Source: an uncultured Aquimonas sp. (GTDB lineage: Bacteria > Pseudomonadota > Gammaproteobacteria > Xanthomonadales > Xanthomonadaceae). Taken from it: a DNA stretch of 28,276 nucleotides. Positions 1-7,917 of the stretch are shown piece by piece. Both the position numbers and the translations under genes were made by a program. Below the pieces are notes generated by a model. The model ran no database searches. It had not been told where the DNA came from and saw only the letters and a program-made list of their open reading frames with translations. Where the stretch lies: positions 1 to 28,276 of the forward strand of contig CAMLOR010000018.1 of NCBI GenBank assembly GCA_946481615.1, in the 5' to 3' direction. Each line of letters starts with the position of its first letter. Positions within the stretch are counted from its first letter, which is position 1.

Positions 1-164
1 CCGCCGAGGAAGCCCAGGCGATGCTGGCCGAGCTGCTCGCCGTGGCCACGCCCGAGGAGCGCCGGAAGATGTCCGAACTGATGGCGCGCGGCGGTTCGCG
101 CGCGCGCGCCTGGCGCGAGCGCCGCGAGCGCGAAGCCGAAGACGACGCGCAGGGAGAACGCTGA
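1..164 (+). CDS. 3' end of an unrecognised gene upstream of macA
   Basis: An open frame enters from the left edge (first full codon at 3) and ends at TGA 162-164, giving 53 visible residues. The visible tail is hydrophilic and helical, rich in Glu, Arg and Ala, with a run of alternating Arg and Glu near the end and no membrane segment or catalytic motif. Its stop codon overlaps the macA start as TGATG (A at 164 is shared), and the macA ribosome binding site (GGGAG around 152-156) lies inside this gene. This suggests translational coupling, so the gene is probably the first or an early member of the mac operon. I do not recognise the family from this fragment; the base composition and the coupling are the only reasons to call it coding. 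Confidence 0.6.
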   Translation, partial: AEEAQAMLAELLAVATPEERRKMSELMARGGSRARAWRERREREAEDDAQGER

Positions 165-1345
165 TGGCCGTGCAGCCGCGCAGGAAGAAGAACCGCATCG
201 CGCTGGGCAGCGCGCTGCTCGTCGCGTTGATCGGCATCGCCGCGGCCCTGGTGCTGACGGGGCGCGAGGCGGCGCCGGCCTACGACACCGCGACGGTCGA
301 ACGCGGCGACATCGAGATCGTCGTCACCGCGCTCGGCAAGATCGGTCCCAAGACCTTCGTCGACGTCGGCGCGCAGGCTTCGGGCCAGCTCGACGTGGTG
401 CATGTCGAAGTGGGCGACGAAGTGGCGCAGGGAGAGCTGCTCGCCGAGATCGACCCGCGCATCGTCGAGAGCCGCGTCGAGGCCGACCGCGCGCGCCTGG
501 CCAGCCTGCAGGCGCAGCGCCGCGAGCGTGCGGCCTCGCTGGAACTGGCGAAGACGCAGAACACGCGCAACCAGTCGCTGGTCGGCCGCGGCCTCGTCGC
601 GCGCGACGTGGCCGACACCAGCGCCGCCACGGTGAAACAGGCGCAGGCGCAACTGGGCTCGATCGATGCGCAGCTGCGCGAGGCGCAGTCGACGCTGGAA
701 GGCGATCTCGCCACGCTCGGCTACGCGAAGATCTACGCGCCGATCGCCGGCACGGTCGTTTCGCAGACCGTGCTCGAAGGCCAGACCATCAACGCCAGCC
801 AGCAGGCGCCGACGCTGCTGCGCATCGCGGATCTCTCCACGATGACCGTGACGGCGCAGGTGGCCGAGGCCGACATCTCGCGCCTGCAGCCCGGCATGAA
901 GGCGTGGTTCTCCACGCTGGGCCAGCCGAAACGGCGCTGGGAAGGCACCGTCCGGCAATTGCTGCCGACGCCCGACATCGTCAATGAAGTCGTGCTCTAC
1001 AAGGTGCTGATCGATGTGCCGAACGAGGACGGCGCACTGCTGCCCGACATGACGGCGCAGGTGTTCTTCGAGATCGATTCGGCGCGCGACACGCTGATCG
1101 TGCCGGCCAATGCCGTCACCGGCTCGCCGCGCGGCGGCACCGTGGTGCGCGTGCCGGGCAAGGGCGGTCAGCCCGAACCGCGCGAAGTCGAAGTGGGCCT
1201 GCGCGACCGCGACCGGGCGCAGGTCCTGGCCGGGCTGCAGGAGGGCGACAGGGTGATCGTGCCGGACGCCGCCGCTGCGGCGCAGGACGGCCGCGGTCCG
1301 CGCGGCATGGGCGGGCTGTTGGGTGGCGGAGGAAGGCGGCGGTGA
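164..1345 (+). CDS. macA: MacA-like periplasmic adaptor (HlyD/RND membrane fusion family)
   Basis: This 393-residue protein is the adaptor that links an inner-membrane MacB transporter to an outer-membrane TolC-type channel. It has a basic N-terminus and one membrane anchor at about residues 12-32. Two lipoyl half-motifs follow, around 68-98 (VGAQASGQ then [15 protein letters not shown]) and around 187-210 ([16 protein letters not shown]). They flank a coiled coil of about 80 residues, then a beta-barrel and a membrane-proximal domain. The C-terminus ends in an unusual Gly/Arg-rich tail. Length matches MacA (about 370-400). Start at 164 overlaps the previous stop, with GGGAG eight bases upstream. 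macB follows after a repeat-containing spacer; no TolC homologue is seen in the window. The family is secure; the exported substrate (macrolide, lipopeptide, siderophore or other) cannot be read from the sequence. Confidence 0.9.
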   Translation: MAVQPRRKKNRIALGSALLVALIGIAAALVLTGREAAPAYDTATVERGDIEIVVTALGKIGPKTFVDVGAQASGQLDVVHVEVGDEVAQGELLAEIDPRIVESRVEADRARLASLQAQRRERAASLELAKTQNTRNQSLVGRGLVARDVADTSAATVKQAQAQLGSIDAQLREAQSTLEGDLATLGYAKIYAPIAGTVVSQTVLEGQTINASQQAPTLLRIADLSTMTVTAQVAEADISRLQPGMKAWFSTLGQPKRRWEGTVRQLLPTPDIVNEVVLYKVLIDVPNEDGALLPDMTAQVFFEIDSARDTLIVPANAVTGSPRGGTVVRVPGKGGQPEPREVEVGLRDRDRAQVLAGLQEGDRVIVPDAAAAAQDGRGPRGMGGLLGGGGRRR

Positions 1346-1364
1346 GTATCGGCCTTCGCTTCGC

Positions 1365-1385
1365 CTCACCGCCGCTCGCGGTGAG
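1365..1385 (+). repeat. Small hairpin at the left edge of the macA-macB repeat
   Basis: CTCACCG at 1365-1371 pairs with CGGTGAG at 1379-1385, giving a seven-base stem with a seven-base loop. It shares its right arm with the larger inverted repeat at 1372-1453, so two alternative structures compete for the same bases, as is usual in REP-type elements. Confidence 0.6.
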
Positions 1386-1453
1386 CCTGTCGAACCGCAT
1401 TCCCCGGTTCACGCGCTGCGCGGCATGGGATTCGACAGGCTCACCCCGAACGG
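1372..1453. repeat. REP-like long inverted repeat between macA and macB
   Basis: The left arm 1372-1394 and right arm 1431-1453 are inverted copies matching at 21 of 23 bases, with a 36-base spacer. The core is GTGAGCCTGTCGAA on the left and TTCGACAGGCTCAC on the right. Motifs with this TTCGACAGGCTCA core are known as dispersed intergenic repeats in many proteobacterial genomes (family knowledge); only this one copy occurs in the window. In mRNA it would fold into a long stem just before the macB start. It may stabilise the macA message or lower macB expression relative to macA. Confidence 0.75.
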
Positions 1454-1460
1454 TGGCGGC

Positions 1461-3398
1461 ATGAGGGCGGTACTGCTGCGCCTGCGCGACGTCGGCCGCC
1501 GCTACGCCAGCGGCGAAGCCGAAGTCGTCGCGCTCGATGCCGTCTCGCTCGACATCGCCGCCGGCGAATTCGTCGCGATCATGGGCCAGTCGGGCTCGGG
1601 CAAGAGCACGCTGATGAACATTCTGGGCTGCCTCGACCGGCCCACCTCGGGCACGTACGAAGTGCTCGGCCGCGACGTGGCGACGCTCGACGCCGACGAA
1701 CTCGCCGCGCTGCGCCGCGATGCGTTCGGCTTCGTGTTCCAGCGCTACAACCTGCTGGGCGACGCCAGCGCGGCGGAGAACGTCGAAATTCCCGCGGCCT
1801 ACGCCGGCCTCGGCAAGCGCGAACGCCACGCGCGCGCGGTGCAACTGCTCGAACGCCTGGGCCTCGGCGAGCGCGCCGCGCACCGGCCTTCGCAGCTCTC
1901 GGGCGGACAGCAGCAGCGCGTGGCGATCGCGCGTGCGCTGATGAACGATGCGCCGGTGATCCTGGCCGACGAACCGACCGGTGCGCTCGATTCGCAGAGC
2001 GGCGAGGACGTGCTGGCGCTGCTCGCGCAGCTGCACGCCGAAGGCCGCACCGTCATCCTCATCACGCACGACGCCGGCGTGGCGGCGCATGCCGAACGCC
2101 TGATCGAACTGCGCGATGGCCGCGTGCTGCGCGACGAGCACAAATCGCCTGTCGGCGGCGCCGCGCGCACGCCGCGTTCGCTCGGCGAGGCGCGCCCCGG
2201 CGCGCTGCTCGCCGAGTTGGGCGAAGCGGTGAAGATGGCGGCGCGCAGCATGCGCAGCAATCTGTTCCGCACGGCGCTCACGCTGCTCGGTGTGGTGATC
2301 GGCGTCGCCGCCGTGGTCGCGATGCTCGCGATCGGCAGCGGCAGCAAGCAGGACGTGCTCGACCGCATCGCGGCCATGGGCAGCAACCAGCTCAGCATCC
2401 GTCCCGGTGCGCCCGGCGTGCGCGGCGGCGGCGATGTCGCCACGCTCACGCTGGCCGACGCCGAGGCGATCCGCGCGCTGCCCAACGTGCAGACGCTTTC
2501 GCCGGAGCGCTCGATGGGACAGGTGCTGCGCGCGGGCAGCCTCGACTACCGCACCACGGTGCAGGGCGTGTGGCCCTCCTTCGCCGTGCTGCGCGACTGG
2601 AACACCACCTCCGGCAGTTTCATCACCGAAGACGATGTGCGCGGCTACGCGCCGGTCGTCGTGCTGGGCGCGACGGTGGCGAAGAATCTGTTCCCGACCG
2701 ATCCCGATCCGCTCGGCGAGTTCGTGCTGGTGCGCAACGTGCCGTTCCAGGTGATCGGCGTGCTCGAGCCCAAGGGCGCCAGCGGCTGGGGTGGTGACCA
2801 GGACGACGTCGCGCTGGTGCCGCTGTCCACCGGCACCATGCGCCTGTTCGGACAGCAGTTCCTCGGCGGCATCACGGTGAAAGTGGCGGACGGCGCGAAG
2901 ATCGGTGAAACCGAGGCCGCCATCAACGCGCTGCTCACCGAGCGCCATCGCACCGTCGATTTCCAGGTGCGCAACACCGCTTCGCTGCAGGAAGCCGTCA
3001 CCGAAACCTCGGACACGCTGACCGCGCTGCTCGGCAGCGTGGCGGCGATCTCGCTCGTCGTGGGCGGCATCGGCGTGATGAACATCATGCTGGTGAGCGT
3101 GACCGAACGCACCCGCGAAATCGGTATCCGCATGGCCACCGGCGCGCGCATGCGCGACATCCTGCTGCAGTTCAACACCGAGGCGCTGGTGGTGTGCGGC
3201 ATCGGCGGCGTGATCGGCGTGGCGCTCGGCCTGCTGGTCGCCGCCATCGCGAACCGCTTCGGCATGCCCGTCGCCTACACGCCCGGCCCCGCCATCCTCG
3301 CCTTCAGCTGCGCCTTCCTCACCGGCGTGGTCTTCGGCTACCTGCCGGCGCGCAAGGCGGCGGGACTGGATCCGGTGGCAGCGCTGGCGTACGAGTGA
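1461..3398 (+). CDS. macB: MacB-like ABC exporter, fused ATPase and permease
   Basis: This 645-residue inner-membrane transporter is close to the length of E. coli MacB (648). The N-terminal ATPase has Walker A GQSGSGKS (42-49), Q-loop FVFQ, signature LSGGQQQR (146-153), Walker B VILADEP (166-172) and switch His in ITHD (201-204). A linker leads to the permease: first membrane helix around 270-292, a large periplasmic MacB_PCD domain, then three C-terminal helices of the FtsX type, the first preceding the conserved [17 protein letters not shown] cytoplasmic loop. I chose ATG 1461 because the ATPase fold begins directly after it. A GTG at 1323 in the same frame would add 46 residues encoded by the end of macA and the repeat. 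The site before 1461 (GGTGGC) is a weak ribosome binding site, so expression may depend on coupling or on the repeat structure. Confidence 0.92.
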   Translation: MRAVLLRLRDVGRRYASGEAEVVALDAVSLDIAAGEFVAIMGQSGSGKSTLMNILGCLDRPTSGTYEVLGRDVATLDADELAALRRDAFGFVFQRYNLLGDASAAENVEIPAAYAGLGKRERHARAVQLLERLGLGERAAHRPSQLSGGQQQRVAIARALMNDAPVILADEPTGALDSQSGEDVLALLAQLHAEGRTVILITHDAGVAAHAERLIELRDGRVLRDEHKSPVGGAARTPRSLGEARPGALLAELGEAVKMAARSMRSNLFRTALTLLGVVIGVAAVVAMLAIGSGSKQDVLDRIAAMGSNQLSIRPGAPGVRGGGDVATLTLADAEAIRALPNVQTLSPERSMGQVLRAGSLDYRTTVQGVWPSFAVLRDWNTTSGSFITEDDVRGYAPVVVLGATVAKNLFPTDPDPLGEFVLVRNVPFQVIGVLEPKGASGWGGDQDDVALVPLSTGTMRLFGQQFLGGITVKVADGAKIGETEAAINALLTERHRTVDFQVRNTASLQEAVTETSDTLTALLGSVAAISLVVGGIGVMNIMLVSVTERTREIGIRMATGARMRDILLQFNTEALVVCGIGGVIGVALGLLVAAIANRFGMPVAYTPGPAILAFSCAFLTGVVFGYLPARKAAGLDPVAALAYE

Positions 3399-3563
3399 GC
3401 GCGCGGACGGGGAAGCGAATCTGCGGGGTGCGCGGCTTGCGACGGCGAAGCGCCGCGTCACGATGCGCACGTCCCCGGTTCGCCCGGCTGAAATCCATCG
3501 GTCAGGTGCGCCCCCGATGGCAGGCCAAAGCAGCGACGACAAGCTCCTCCGGCCTCGGAAGTG
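3399..3563 (+). other. Non-coding stretch after macB, possible 3' UTR or small RNA
   Basis: There are 165 bases between the macB stop and the terminator, and no coding region I can support. An inverted repeat CCATCGG (3495-3501) / CCGATGG (3514-3520) and a GCGGC...GCCGC pairing around 3430-3456 suggest folded RNA. A poor promoter candidate (TTGCGA, 16 bases, CACGAT) lies near 3438-3465. It may simply be a long macB 3' UTR. Confidence 0.3.
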
Positions 3564-3589
3564 AAGCCGCCCGCAGGGCGGCTTTTTCG
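3564..3589 (+). terminator. Rho-independent terminator after macB
   Basis: The nine-base stem AAGCCGCCC (3564-3572) / GGGCGGCTT (3576-3584) with a GCA loop is followed by a T-rich run (TTTTTCGTTTT from 3583). It is the strongest intrinsic terminator in the window. It separates the mac operon from the ybeD-lipB-lipA operon. Confidence 0.9.
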
Positions 3590-3611
3590 TTTTCCGGGCC
3601 GGGGCGGCAAC

Positions 3612-3640
3612 TTGGGATTCCGGATGCCCGGCCCGATAAT
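3612..3640 (+). promoter_or_regulatory. Sigma-70 type promoter of ybeD-lipB-lipA, leaderless candidate
   Basis: TTGGGA at 3612-3617 and GATAAT at 3635-3640 are separated by exactly 17 bases, a good match to the housekeeping consensus. The ybeD ATG is at 3647, only six bases beyond the -10 element, so transcription would start at or next to the A of the ATG. No Shine-Dalgarno sequence is present. This fits a leaderless mRNA. Confidence 0.65.
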
Positions 3641-3646
3641 GGGCCC

Positions 3647-3937
3647 ATGATCAAGCCCACCGATCTGCACAGCGACAACCCCGAGCACGGCTTCCAGTTC
3701 CCCGGCACCTTCGAGTTGAGTGCGATGGGCGCGGCGGGTGCCGGGTTGGAGGACGAGTTGCCGAGGCTGCTCGAGGCGGCCGGGGTGCCGGTGATCCGCG
3801 AGGCGGTGACGGTGAAGCCGTCCAGCGCCGGGCGCTTCGTTTCGATCCGCATCGCCTTCCGCGCCGAGAGCCGCGAACAGTACGACGCCGCGCACACGGC
3901 GCTGCGTGCGCATCCCGAGGTGAAGTGGACGATCTAG
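3647..3937 (+). CDS. ybeD: YbeD/DUF493 family protein
   Basis: This small 96-residue protein matches the YbeD (UPF0250) family in size, in its ferredoxin-like pattern of alternating strands and helices, and in its genome position directly before lipB, as in E. coli. Recognisable features are the N-terminal [13 protein letters not shown] segment and the [14 protein letters not shown] strand-helix unit, ending in VKWTI. The molecular role of the family is not settled; a link to lipoate metabolism is suggested by the gene neighbourhood. The last 13 bases overlap the GTG start of lipB, so the two are translationally coupled. The ATG at 3647 is chosen because the conserved domain starts soon after and the promoter at 3612-3640 lies just upstream. 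Longer frames into the terminator region are not credible. Confidence 0.9.
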   Translation: MIKPTDLHSDNPEHGFQFPGTFELSAMGAAGAGLEDELPRLLEAAGVPVIREAVTVKPSSAGRFVSIRIAFRAESREQYDAAHTALRAHPEVKWTI

Positions 3938-4587
3938 CGCTGGCCTGGCGCGTGCGCGATCTGGGCCGGCGCGCCTACGAGCCGGTCTGGCACGCCATGC
4001 AGGCCTTCACGGACGCGCGCGGGCCGGACACCGACGACGAGCTGTGGCTGGTCGAGCACGATCCCGTGTTCACCCAGGGGCAGGCCGGCAAGGCCGAGCA
4101 CGTGCTGTTTCCCGGGGATATTCCGGTCGTGCAGGTGGATCGCGGCGGGCAGGTGACCTACCACGGGCCGGGCCAGATCGTGGCCTATCCGATGGTCGAT
4201 CTGCGCCGCGCCGGGCTCGGAGTGCGTGAGCTGGTCCACAACATCGAGCAGGCCGTGATCGACACGCTCGCGCACTGGAGCGTGCGCGGGGCGCGCCGCG
4301 AGGGTGCGCCGGGCGTCTACGTCGACGGCGCGAAGATCATGGCGCTGGGCCTGCGCGTCCGGCGCGGCTGCAGCTTCCACGGCCTGGCCTTCAACATCGG
4401 CATGGACCTCTCGCCCTACGCCCGCATCAATCCCTGCGGCTTCCAGGGGCTGCAGGTCACCCAGCTGCTAGACTTGGGCGGCCCCGGCGATCCCGCCGCG
4501 GTGAAGCCGGTGCTGGTGCGCGAACTCGGCCGCCAGCTCGGCCTGGACCCGCGCCCCGCCCCTCCCGATACCGACCCGCCCGCATGA
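3925..4587 (+). CDS. lipB: Octanoyl-[acyl carrier protein]-protein N-octanoyltransferase LipB
   Basis: This 220-residue cytoplasmic enzyme moves octanoate from octanoyl-ACP to the lipoyl domains of E2 subunits and GcvH, through a thioester on cysteine. Visible motifs are EHDPVFTQG (44-52), the signature [17 protein letters not shown] (73-89), the catalytic lysine in DGAKIMALG (Lys137) and the nucleophile in [10 protein letters not shown] (Cys171). It starts at GTG 3925 inside ybeD, with GAGG at 3917-3920 as a close ribosome binding site. Its stop overlaps the lipA start as ATGA. The C-terminal tail is rich in Pro and Asp and is not conserved. All key residues are present, so it should be active. 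The order ybeD-lipB-lipA makes one operon for de novo lipoate attachment. Confidence 0.96.
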   Translation: MDDLALAWRVRDLGRRAYEPVWHAMQAFTDARGPDTDDELWLVEHDPVFTQGQAGKAEHVLFPGDIPVVQVDRGGQVTYHGPGQIVAYPMVDLRRAGLGVRELVHNIEQAVIDTLAHWSVRGARREGAPGVYVDGAKIMALGLRVRRGCSFHGLAFNIGMDLSPYARINPCGFQGLQVTQLLDLGGPGDPAAVKPVLVRELGRQLGLDPRPAPPDTDPPA

Positions 4588-5573
4588 GCACACCCGCGCC
4601 CGACAAGGGCATCCCGATCCTCGTGGCCGGCGAAAAGCAGCTCGGCGAAGACAAGATCGCCCGCAGCCCGGTGAAGTTCGACGACGCCCCCGCGTTGCGC
4701 AAGCCGTCGTGGATACGCGTGCGCATCCCCAGCGGCAACGCGGTGCAGAAGCTCAAGAGCAAGCTGCGCGAGAACTCGCTGGTGACGGTGTGCGAAGAGG
4801 CTTCGTGCCCGAACATCCACGAGTGCTTCAGCCACGGCACCGCCACCTTCATGATCCTGGGCGAAGTCTGCACCCGCCGCTGCAGCTTCTGCGATGTGGC
4901 GCACGGCCGGCCGAAGCCGCCGGATGCCGCCGAACCGCTGAAACTGGCCCAGACCATCAAGGACATGGGCCTGCGCTACGTCGTCATCACCAGCGTCGAC
5001 CGCGACGATCTGCGCGACGGCGGCGCGGCGCATTTCGCCGAATGCATCAGGTTCGCGCGCGAGTTCAGCCCGACGCTCAAGATCGAGATCCTGACGCCCG
5101 ATTTCCGCGGCAAGGGCCGCATGGACCGCGCCCTCGAAGCGCTGGCCGCCAACCCGCCCGATGTCTTCAACCACAACCTCGAAACCGTGCGCGCGCTCTA
5201 TCCGAACGTGCGCCCGGGTGCCGACTACGACTGGTCGCTGCAGCTGCTGCAGAAGTTCAAGCAGCAGCATCCGGCGGTGCCGACCAAAAGCGGCATCATG
5301 CTCGGCCTGGGCGAGACCTGGGAGCAGGTCGTGGGCGCCCTGCGCGACCTGCGCGCCCACGACGTCGACATGGTCACCATCGGCCAGTACCTGCAGCCCA
5401 CGGCGCACCACCACCCGGTGCTGCGCTACTGGACCCCCGAGGAATTCAAGGCGCTGGAAACCCTGGGCCACGAGCTGGGCTTCACCCACGTGGCGTCGGG
5501 CCCGCTGGTGCGTTCCTCCTACCACGCCGACCGCATGGCGGCCGAGGCCGGTTACGTCGACGACGTCGCCTGA
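4584..5573 (+). CDS. lipA: Lipoyl synthase LipA
   Basis: This 329-residue radical-SAM enzyme inserts two sulfurs into protein-bound octanoyl groups. The auxiliary 4Fe-4S cluster motif is [12 protein letters not shown] (Cys70, 75, 81). The radical-SAM motif is CTRRCSFC (Cys96, 100, 103). The C-terminal RSSYHAD (310-316) supplies the serine ligand of the auxiliary cluster. The internal signatures [10 protein letters not shown] and [11 protein letters not shown] are also typical. The start overlaps the lipB stop by four bases (ATGA at 4584-4587), giving obligatory coupling: LipB makes the LipA substrate. The length is normal for the family and nothing is missing. The stop is followed by a short hairpin (5606-5627) lacking a T-run, so termination may be incomplete and prc may receive some read-through. 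Confidence 0.97.
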   Translation: MSTPAPDKGIPILVAGEKQLGEDKIARSPVKFDDAPALRKPSWIRVRIPSGNAVQKLKSKLRENSLVTVCEEASCPNIHECFSHGTATFMILGEVCTRRCSFCDVAHGRPKPPDAAEPLKLAQTIKDMGLRYVVITSVDRDDLRDGGAAHFAECIRFAREFSPTLKIEILTPDFRGKGRMDRALEALAANPPDVFNHNLETVRALYPNVRPGADYDWSLQLLQKFKQQHPAVPTKSGIMLGLGETWEQVVGALRDLRAHDVDMVTIGQYLQPTAHHHPVLRYWTPEEFKALETLGHELGFTHVASGPLVRSSYHADRMAAEAGYVDDVA

Positions 5574-5605
5574 ACTGCAGGCCACGTCCGGGACCAAAGG
5601 CACGG

Positions 5606-5627
5606 GCCGCCGCACACTCGTGGCGGC
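5606..5627 (+). terminator. Weak hairpin after lipA
   Basis: GCCGCC (5606-5611) pairs with GGCGGC (5622-5627), extended by a G-T and a C-G pair, leaving a small loop. No T-run follows, so it is at best a weak or Rho-assisted terminator, or an mRNA 3' end stabiliser. Confidence 0.4.
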
Positions 5628-5637
5628 AAGCTGCCCC

Positions 5638-5667
5638 TTGAAATCGCCGCATTGAACGCGATTTCAA
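5638..5667 (+). promoter_or_regulatory. Perfect 10-10-10 palindrome upstream of prc
   Basis: TTGAAATCGC at 5638-5647 is repeated in perfect inversion as GCGATTTCAA at 5658-5667, with a ten-base spacer. The half-site centres are 20 bases apart, two DNA turns, as expected for a dimeric regulator. It is more AT-rich than its surroundings and lies 53 bases before the prc start. A possible -35 (TTGAAC, 5652-5657) sits in the spacer, but no convincing -10 follows (TTGTAT at 5677-5682 with a 19-base gap). It could alternatively form an RNA hairpin. Confidence 0.5.
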
Positions 5668-5719
5668 CGGTCTGCGTTGTATCGTCACGTCTGGGGAATC
5701 CCCTTCCCGCGAGGTATCC

Positions 5720-7876
5720 ATGTTGAAACGCGCTTTGCTCCCGATCCTGCTGGCCGCGGCCTGCAGCGCCTCCGCCAAGCCGGCGGACGTCGCCCTCTCG
5801 CCCACCGACAAGCAGGCCGAAACCGCCGCCTGGGTGGCGCAGCTGCTGAGCAACAGCCGCTTCCATTACAAGCCGCAGCCGCTCGACGACGCGCTCAGCG
5901 AGAAGATCTTCGACGGCTACATGGATTCGCTCGACGCCGACCGCGCCTTCTTCCTGAAGGGCGACGTCGACAAGTTCATGGGCTACCGCGCCAGCTTCGA
6001 CGACGCCCTGCGCAACCGCCAGTTGCAGCCGGCCTTCGACATCTTCAACGTCTACCTCGAGCGCGTCGCGCAGCGCACCGCGCATGCGCGCGCGCTGCTG
6101 AAGAAGGATTTCGACTTCACCGCGAAGGAAACCTACCAGTTCGACCGCGAAGACGCGGCCTGGCCGGCGACCACGGCGGAACTCGACGAGCTGTGGCGCA
6201 AGCGCGTGAAGAACGACGTGCTGCGCCTGAAGCTGGCCGGCAAGGACCTGCCCGCCATCCGTTCGACGCTCGACAAGCGCTACGCGAACTTCGAGTCGCG
6301 CGTGCGCGAGATCAGCTCCGAAGACCTGTTCCAGAGCTTCATGAACGCCTACGCCAGCGCCATCGAGCCGCACACGGCGTACATGAATCCGCGCACCACC
6401 GAGAACTTCAACATCTCCATGCGCCTGTCGCTGGAAGGCATCGGCGCGGTGCTGCAGCGCGACGACGAGGAATACACCGTCATCCGCAGCATCGTGCCCG
6501 GCGGCCCGGCCGATCTTTCCAAGAAGGTGAAAGTGGGCGACCGCGTGGTGGCCGTGGGCCAGGGCAAGAGCGGCGCCATGACCGACGTGATCGGTTGGCG
6601 CATCGACGACGTGGTCGAACTGATCCGCGGCCCGAAGGACTCCTACGTGCGCCTCGACATCCTGCCGGCGGAAGCGGGCAGCGACGGCAAGCACGAGATC
6701 GTCACCATCGCGCGCCAGAAAGTGAAGCTCGAGGAGCAGGCCGCCAAGCACCGCATCATCGACGTGCCCGACGGCGACGCCACGCGCCGCATCGGCGTGA
6801 TCGAACTGCCGACCTTCTACCAGGATTTCGAAGGCCGCCGCCGCGACGAAGCCGACTACCGCTCGGCCACGCGCGACGTGCAGAAGCTGCTGGCCGAACT
6901 GAAGAAGGAAAAGGTCGACGGCCTCGTCATCGATCTGCGCGAGAACGGCGGTGGCTCGCTCACCGAAGCCATCGAGCTCACCGGCCTGTTCATCGACGAA
7001 GGCCCCGTGGTGCAGGTGAAGGATTCGAGCAAGCGCGTGCAGGTCGAGAGCGACCCGACGCGCGGCACCTCGTGGGACGGCCCGCTCGCGGTGCTGGTAA
7101 ACCGTTCCTCCGCGTCGGCCTCGGAAATCTTCGCGGCCGCGATCCAGGACTACGGCCGCGGCCTCATCATCGGCGAGCCCACCTTCGGCAAGGGCACGGT
7201 GCAGAACCTGGTCGATCTCGACATGTTCGCGCGCGGCGAAGAACCGGGCCTGGGCCAGCTCAAATTGACGGTGGCGCAGTTCTTCCGCATCGATGGCGGC
7301 AGCACGCAGCACAAGGGCGTGGTGCCCGACATCGCCTTCCCGGTGACGCTCGATGCCACCGACTACGGCGAGAGCGCCTACGAGAACGCGCTGCCGTGGA
7401 CGTCGATCGACAAGGCCAGCTTCCGCAGCGAGGCCAACTTCTCGCCGATGGTGCCCATCCTGCAGCGCCAGCACGACCAGCGCGCCGCCGCCGACCAGGA
7501 ATTCCGCTGGTGGAGCGAGGACGTGGCCGAATATCGCCGCCAGCGCGCGCAGACCAGCATCTCGCTCAACGAGGCCGAGCGCCGCGCCGAGCGCGACCAG
7601 CTGGAAGCGCGCCGCAAGGCGCGCGAGGAACTGCGCAAGGCCGCCGGGCTCGGCGACGCCGCGAGCGCGCTGGCGCAGCAGACGGACGACGGCCTGCAGG
7701 CGGACGAGCGCGAGATCACGGCCGACACCGATGCCGACGACAACGACAAGCCCGATGCGCTGATCCGCGAGGCGGCGCACGTGCTGGCCGATTCGATCGA
7801 CCTGCTCAGCACCGATCGCGCGCTGGCGGCGCGCGTGCACCCGCAGACGGCGCCGGAGTCCGCGCGCGCGGACTGA
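5720..7876 (+). CDS. prc: Tail-specific (C-terminal processing) periplasmic protease Prc
   Basis: This 718-residue S41A protease degrades periplasmic proteins with exposed apolar C-termini and processes lipoproteins and cell-wall enzymes (family knowledge from E. coli Prc, 682 residues). It has a signal peptide at 1-19 with likely cleavage at SASA/KP. A helical N-terminal domain runs to about 235, followed by a PDZ domain at about 236-330 (LEGIGAVLQ, VGDRVVAVG, RGPKDSYVRL). The S41 core has the nucleophile Ser466 in SASASEIF and the general base Lys491 in FGKGTVQ, 25 residues apart as in E. coli. A helical C-terminal domain with an acidic tail (about 660-718) closes the protein. The ribosome binding site GAGG (5711-5714) is five bases before the ATG. 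It ends convergently against the cytochrome gene. Confidence 0.96.
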   Translation: MLKRALLPILLAAACSASAKPADVALSPTDKQAETAAWVAQLLSNSRFHYKPQPLDDALSEKIFDGYMDSLDADRAFFLKGDVDKFMGYRASFDDALRNRQLQPAFDIFNVYLERVAQRTAHARALLKKDFDFTAKETYQFDREDAAWPATTAELDELWRKRVKNDVLRLKLAGKDLPAIRSTLDKRYANFESRVREISSEDLFQSFMNAYASAIEPHTAYMNPRTTENFNISMRLSLEGIGAVLQRDDEEYTVIRSIVPGGPADLSKKVKVGDRVVAVGQGKSGAMTDVIGWRIDDVVELIRGPKDSYVRLDILPAEAGSDGKHEIVTIARQKVKLEEQAAKHRIIDVPDGDATRRIGVIELPTFYQDFEGRRRDEADYRSATRDVQKLLAELKKEKVDGLVIDLRENGGGSLTEAIELTGLFIDEGPVVQVKDSSKRVQVESDPTRGTSWDGPLAVLVNRSSASASEIFAAAIQDYGRGLIIGEPTFGKGTVQNLVDLDMFARGEEPGLGQLKLTVAQFFRIDGGSTQHKGVVPDIAFPVTLDATDYGESAYENALPWTSIDKASFRSEANFSPMVPILQRQHDQRAAADQEFRWWSEDVAEYRRQRAQTSISLNEAERRAERDQLEARRKAREELRKAAGLGDAASALAQQTDDGLQADEREITADTDADDNDKPDALIREAAHVLADSIDLLSTDRALAARVHPQTAPESARAD

Positions 7877-7888
7877 CCGCTTTCTTCT

Positions 7889-7910
7889 CCCTCCCCTTTC
7901 AAGGGGAGGG
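7889..7910. terminator. Hairpin between convergent prc and cytochrome c genes
   Basis: CCCTCCCCTT (7889-7898) and AAGGGGAGGG (7901-7910) are perfectly inverted around two bases. In practice the stem is eight or nine pairs with a four-base loop. It lies between the prc stop (7876) and the cytochrome stop (7918) and could serve both strands. No long T-run follows on either side, so terminator strength is uncertain. Confidence 0.55.
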
Positions 7911-7917
7911 CTGAAAA

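Noticed and set aside
1323..1460. GTG start for macB at 1323
   Set aside because: It would add 46 residues encoded by the macA end and the REP-like repeat, not found in MacB proteins. Kept only as a possible minor read-through form.
1116..3542. Very long open frame on the minus strand opposite macA/macB
   Set aside because: Its product is a run of Arg, His, Ala and Gln without motifs, typical of the antisense frame in GC-rich genes. The plus strand encodes intact MacA and MacB motifs.
5720..5776. Lipoprotein signal on Prc (Cys15)
   Set aside because: The residues before Cys are all Ala without Leu/Val/Ile at the -3 position; a normal signal peptidase site (SASA/KP) follows directly.
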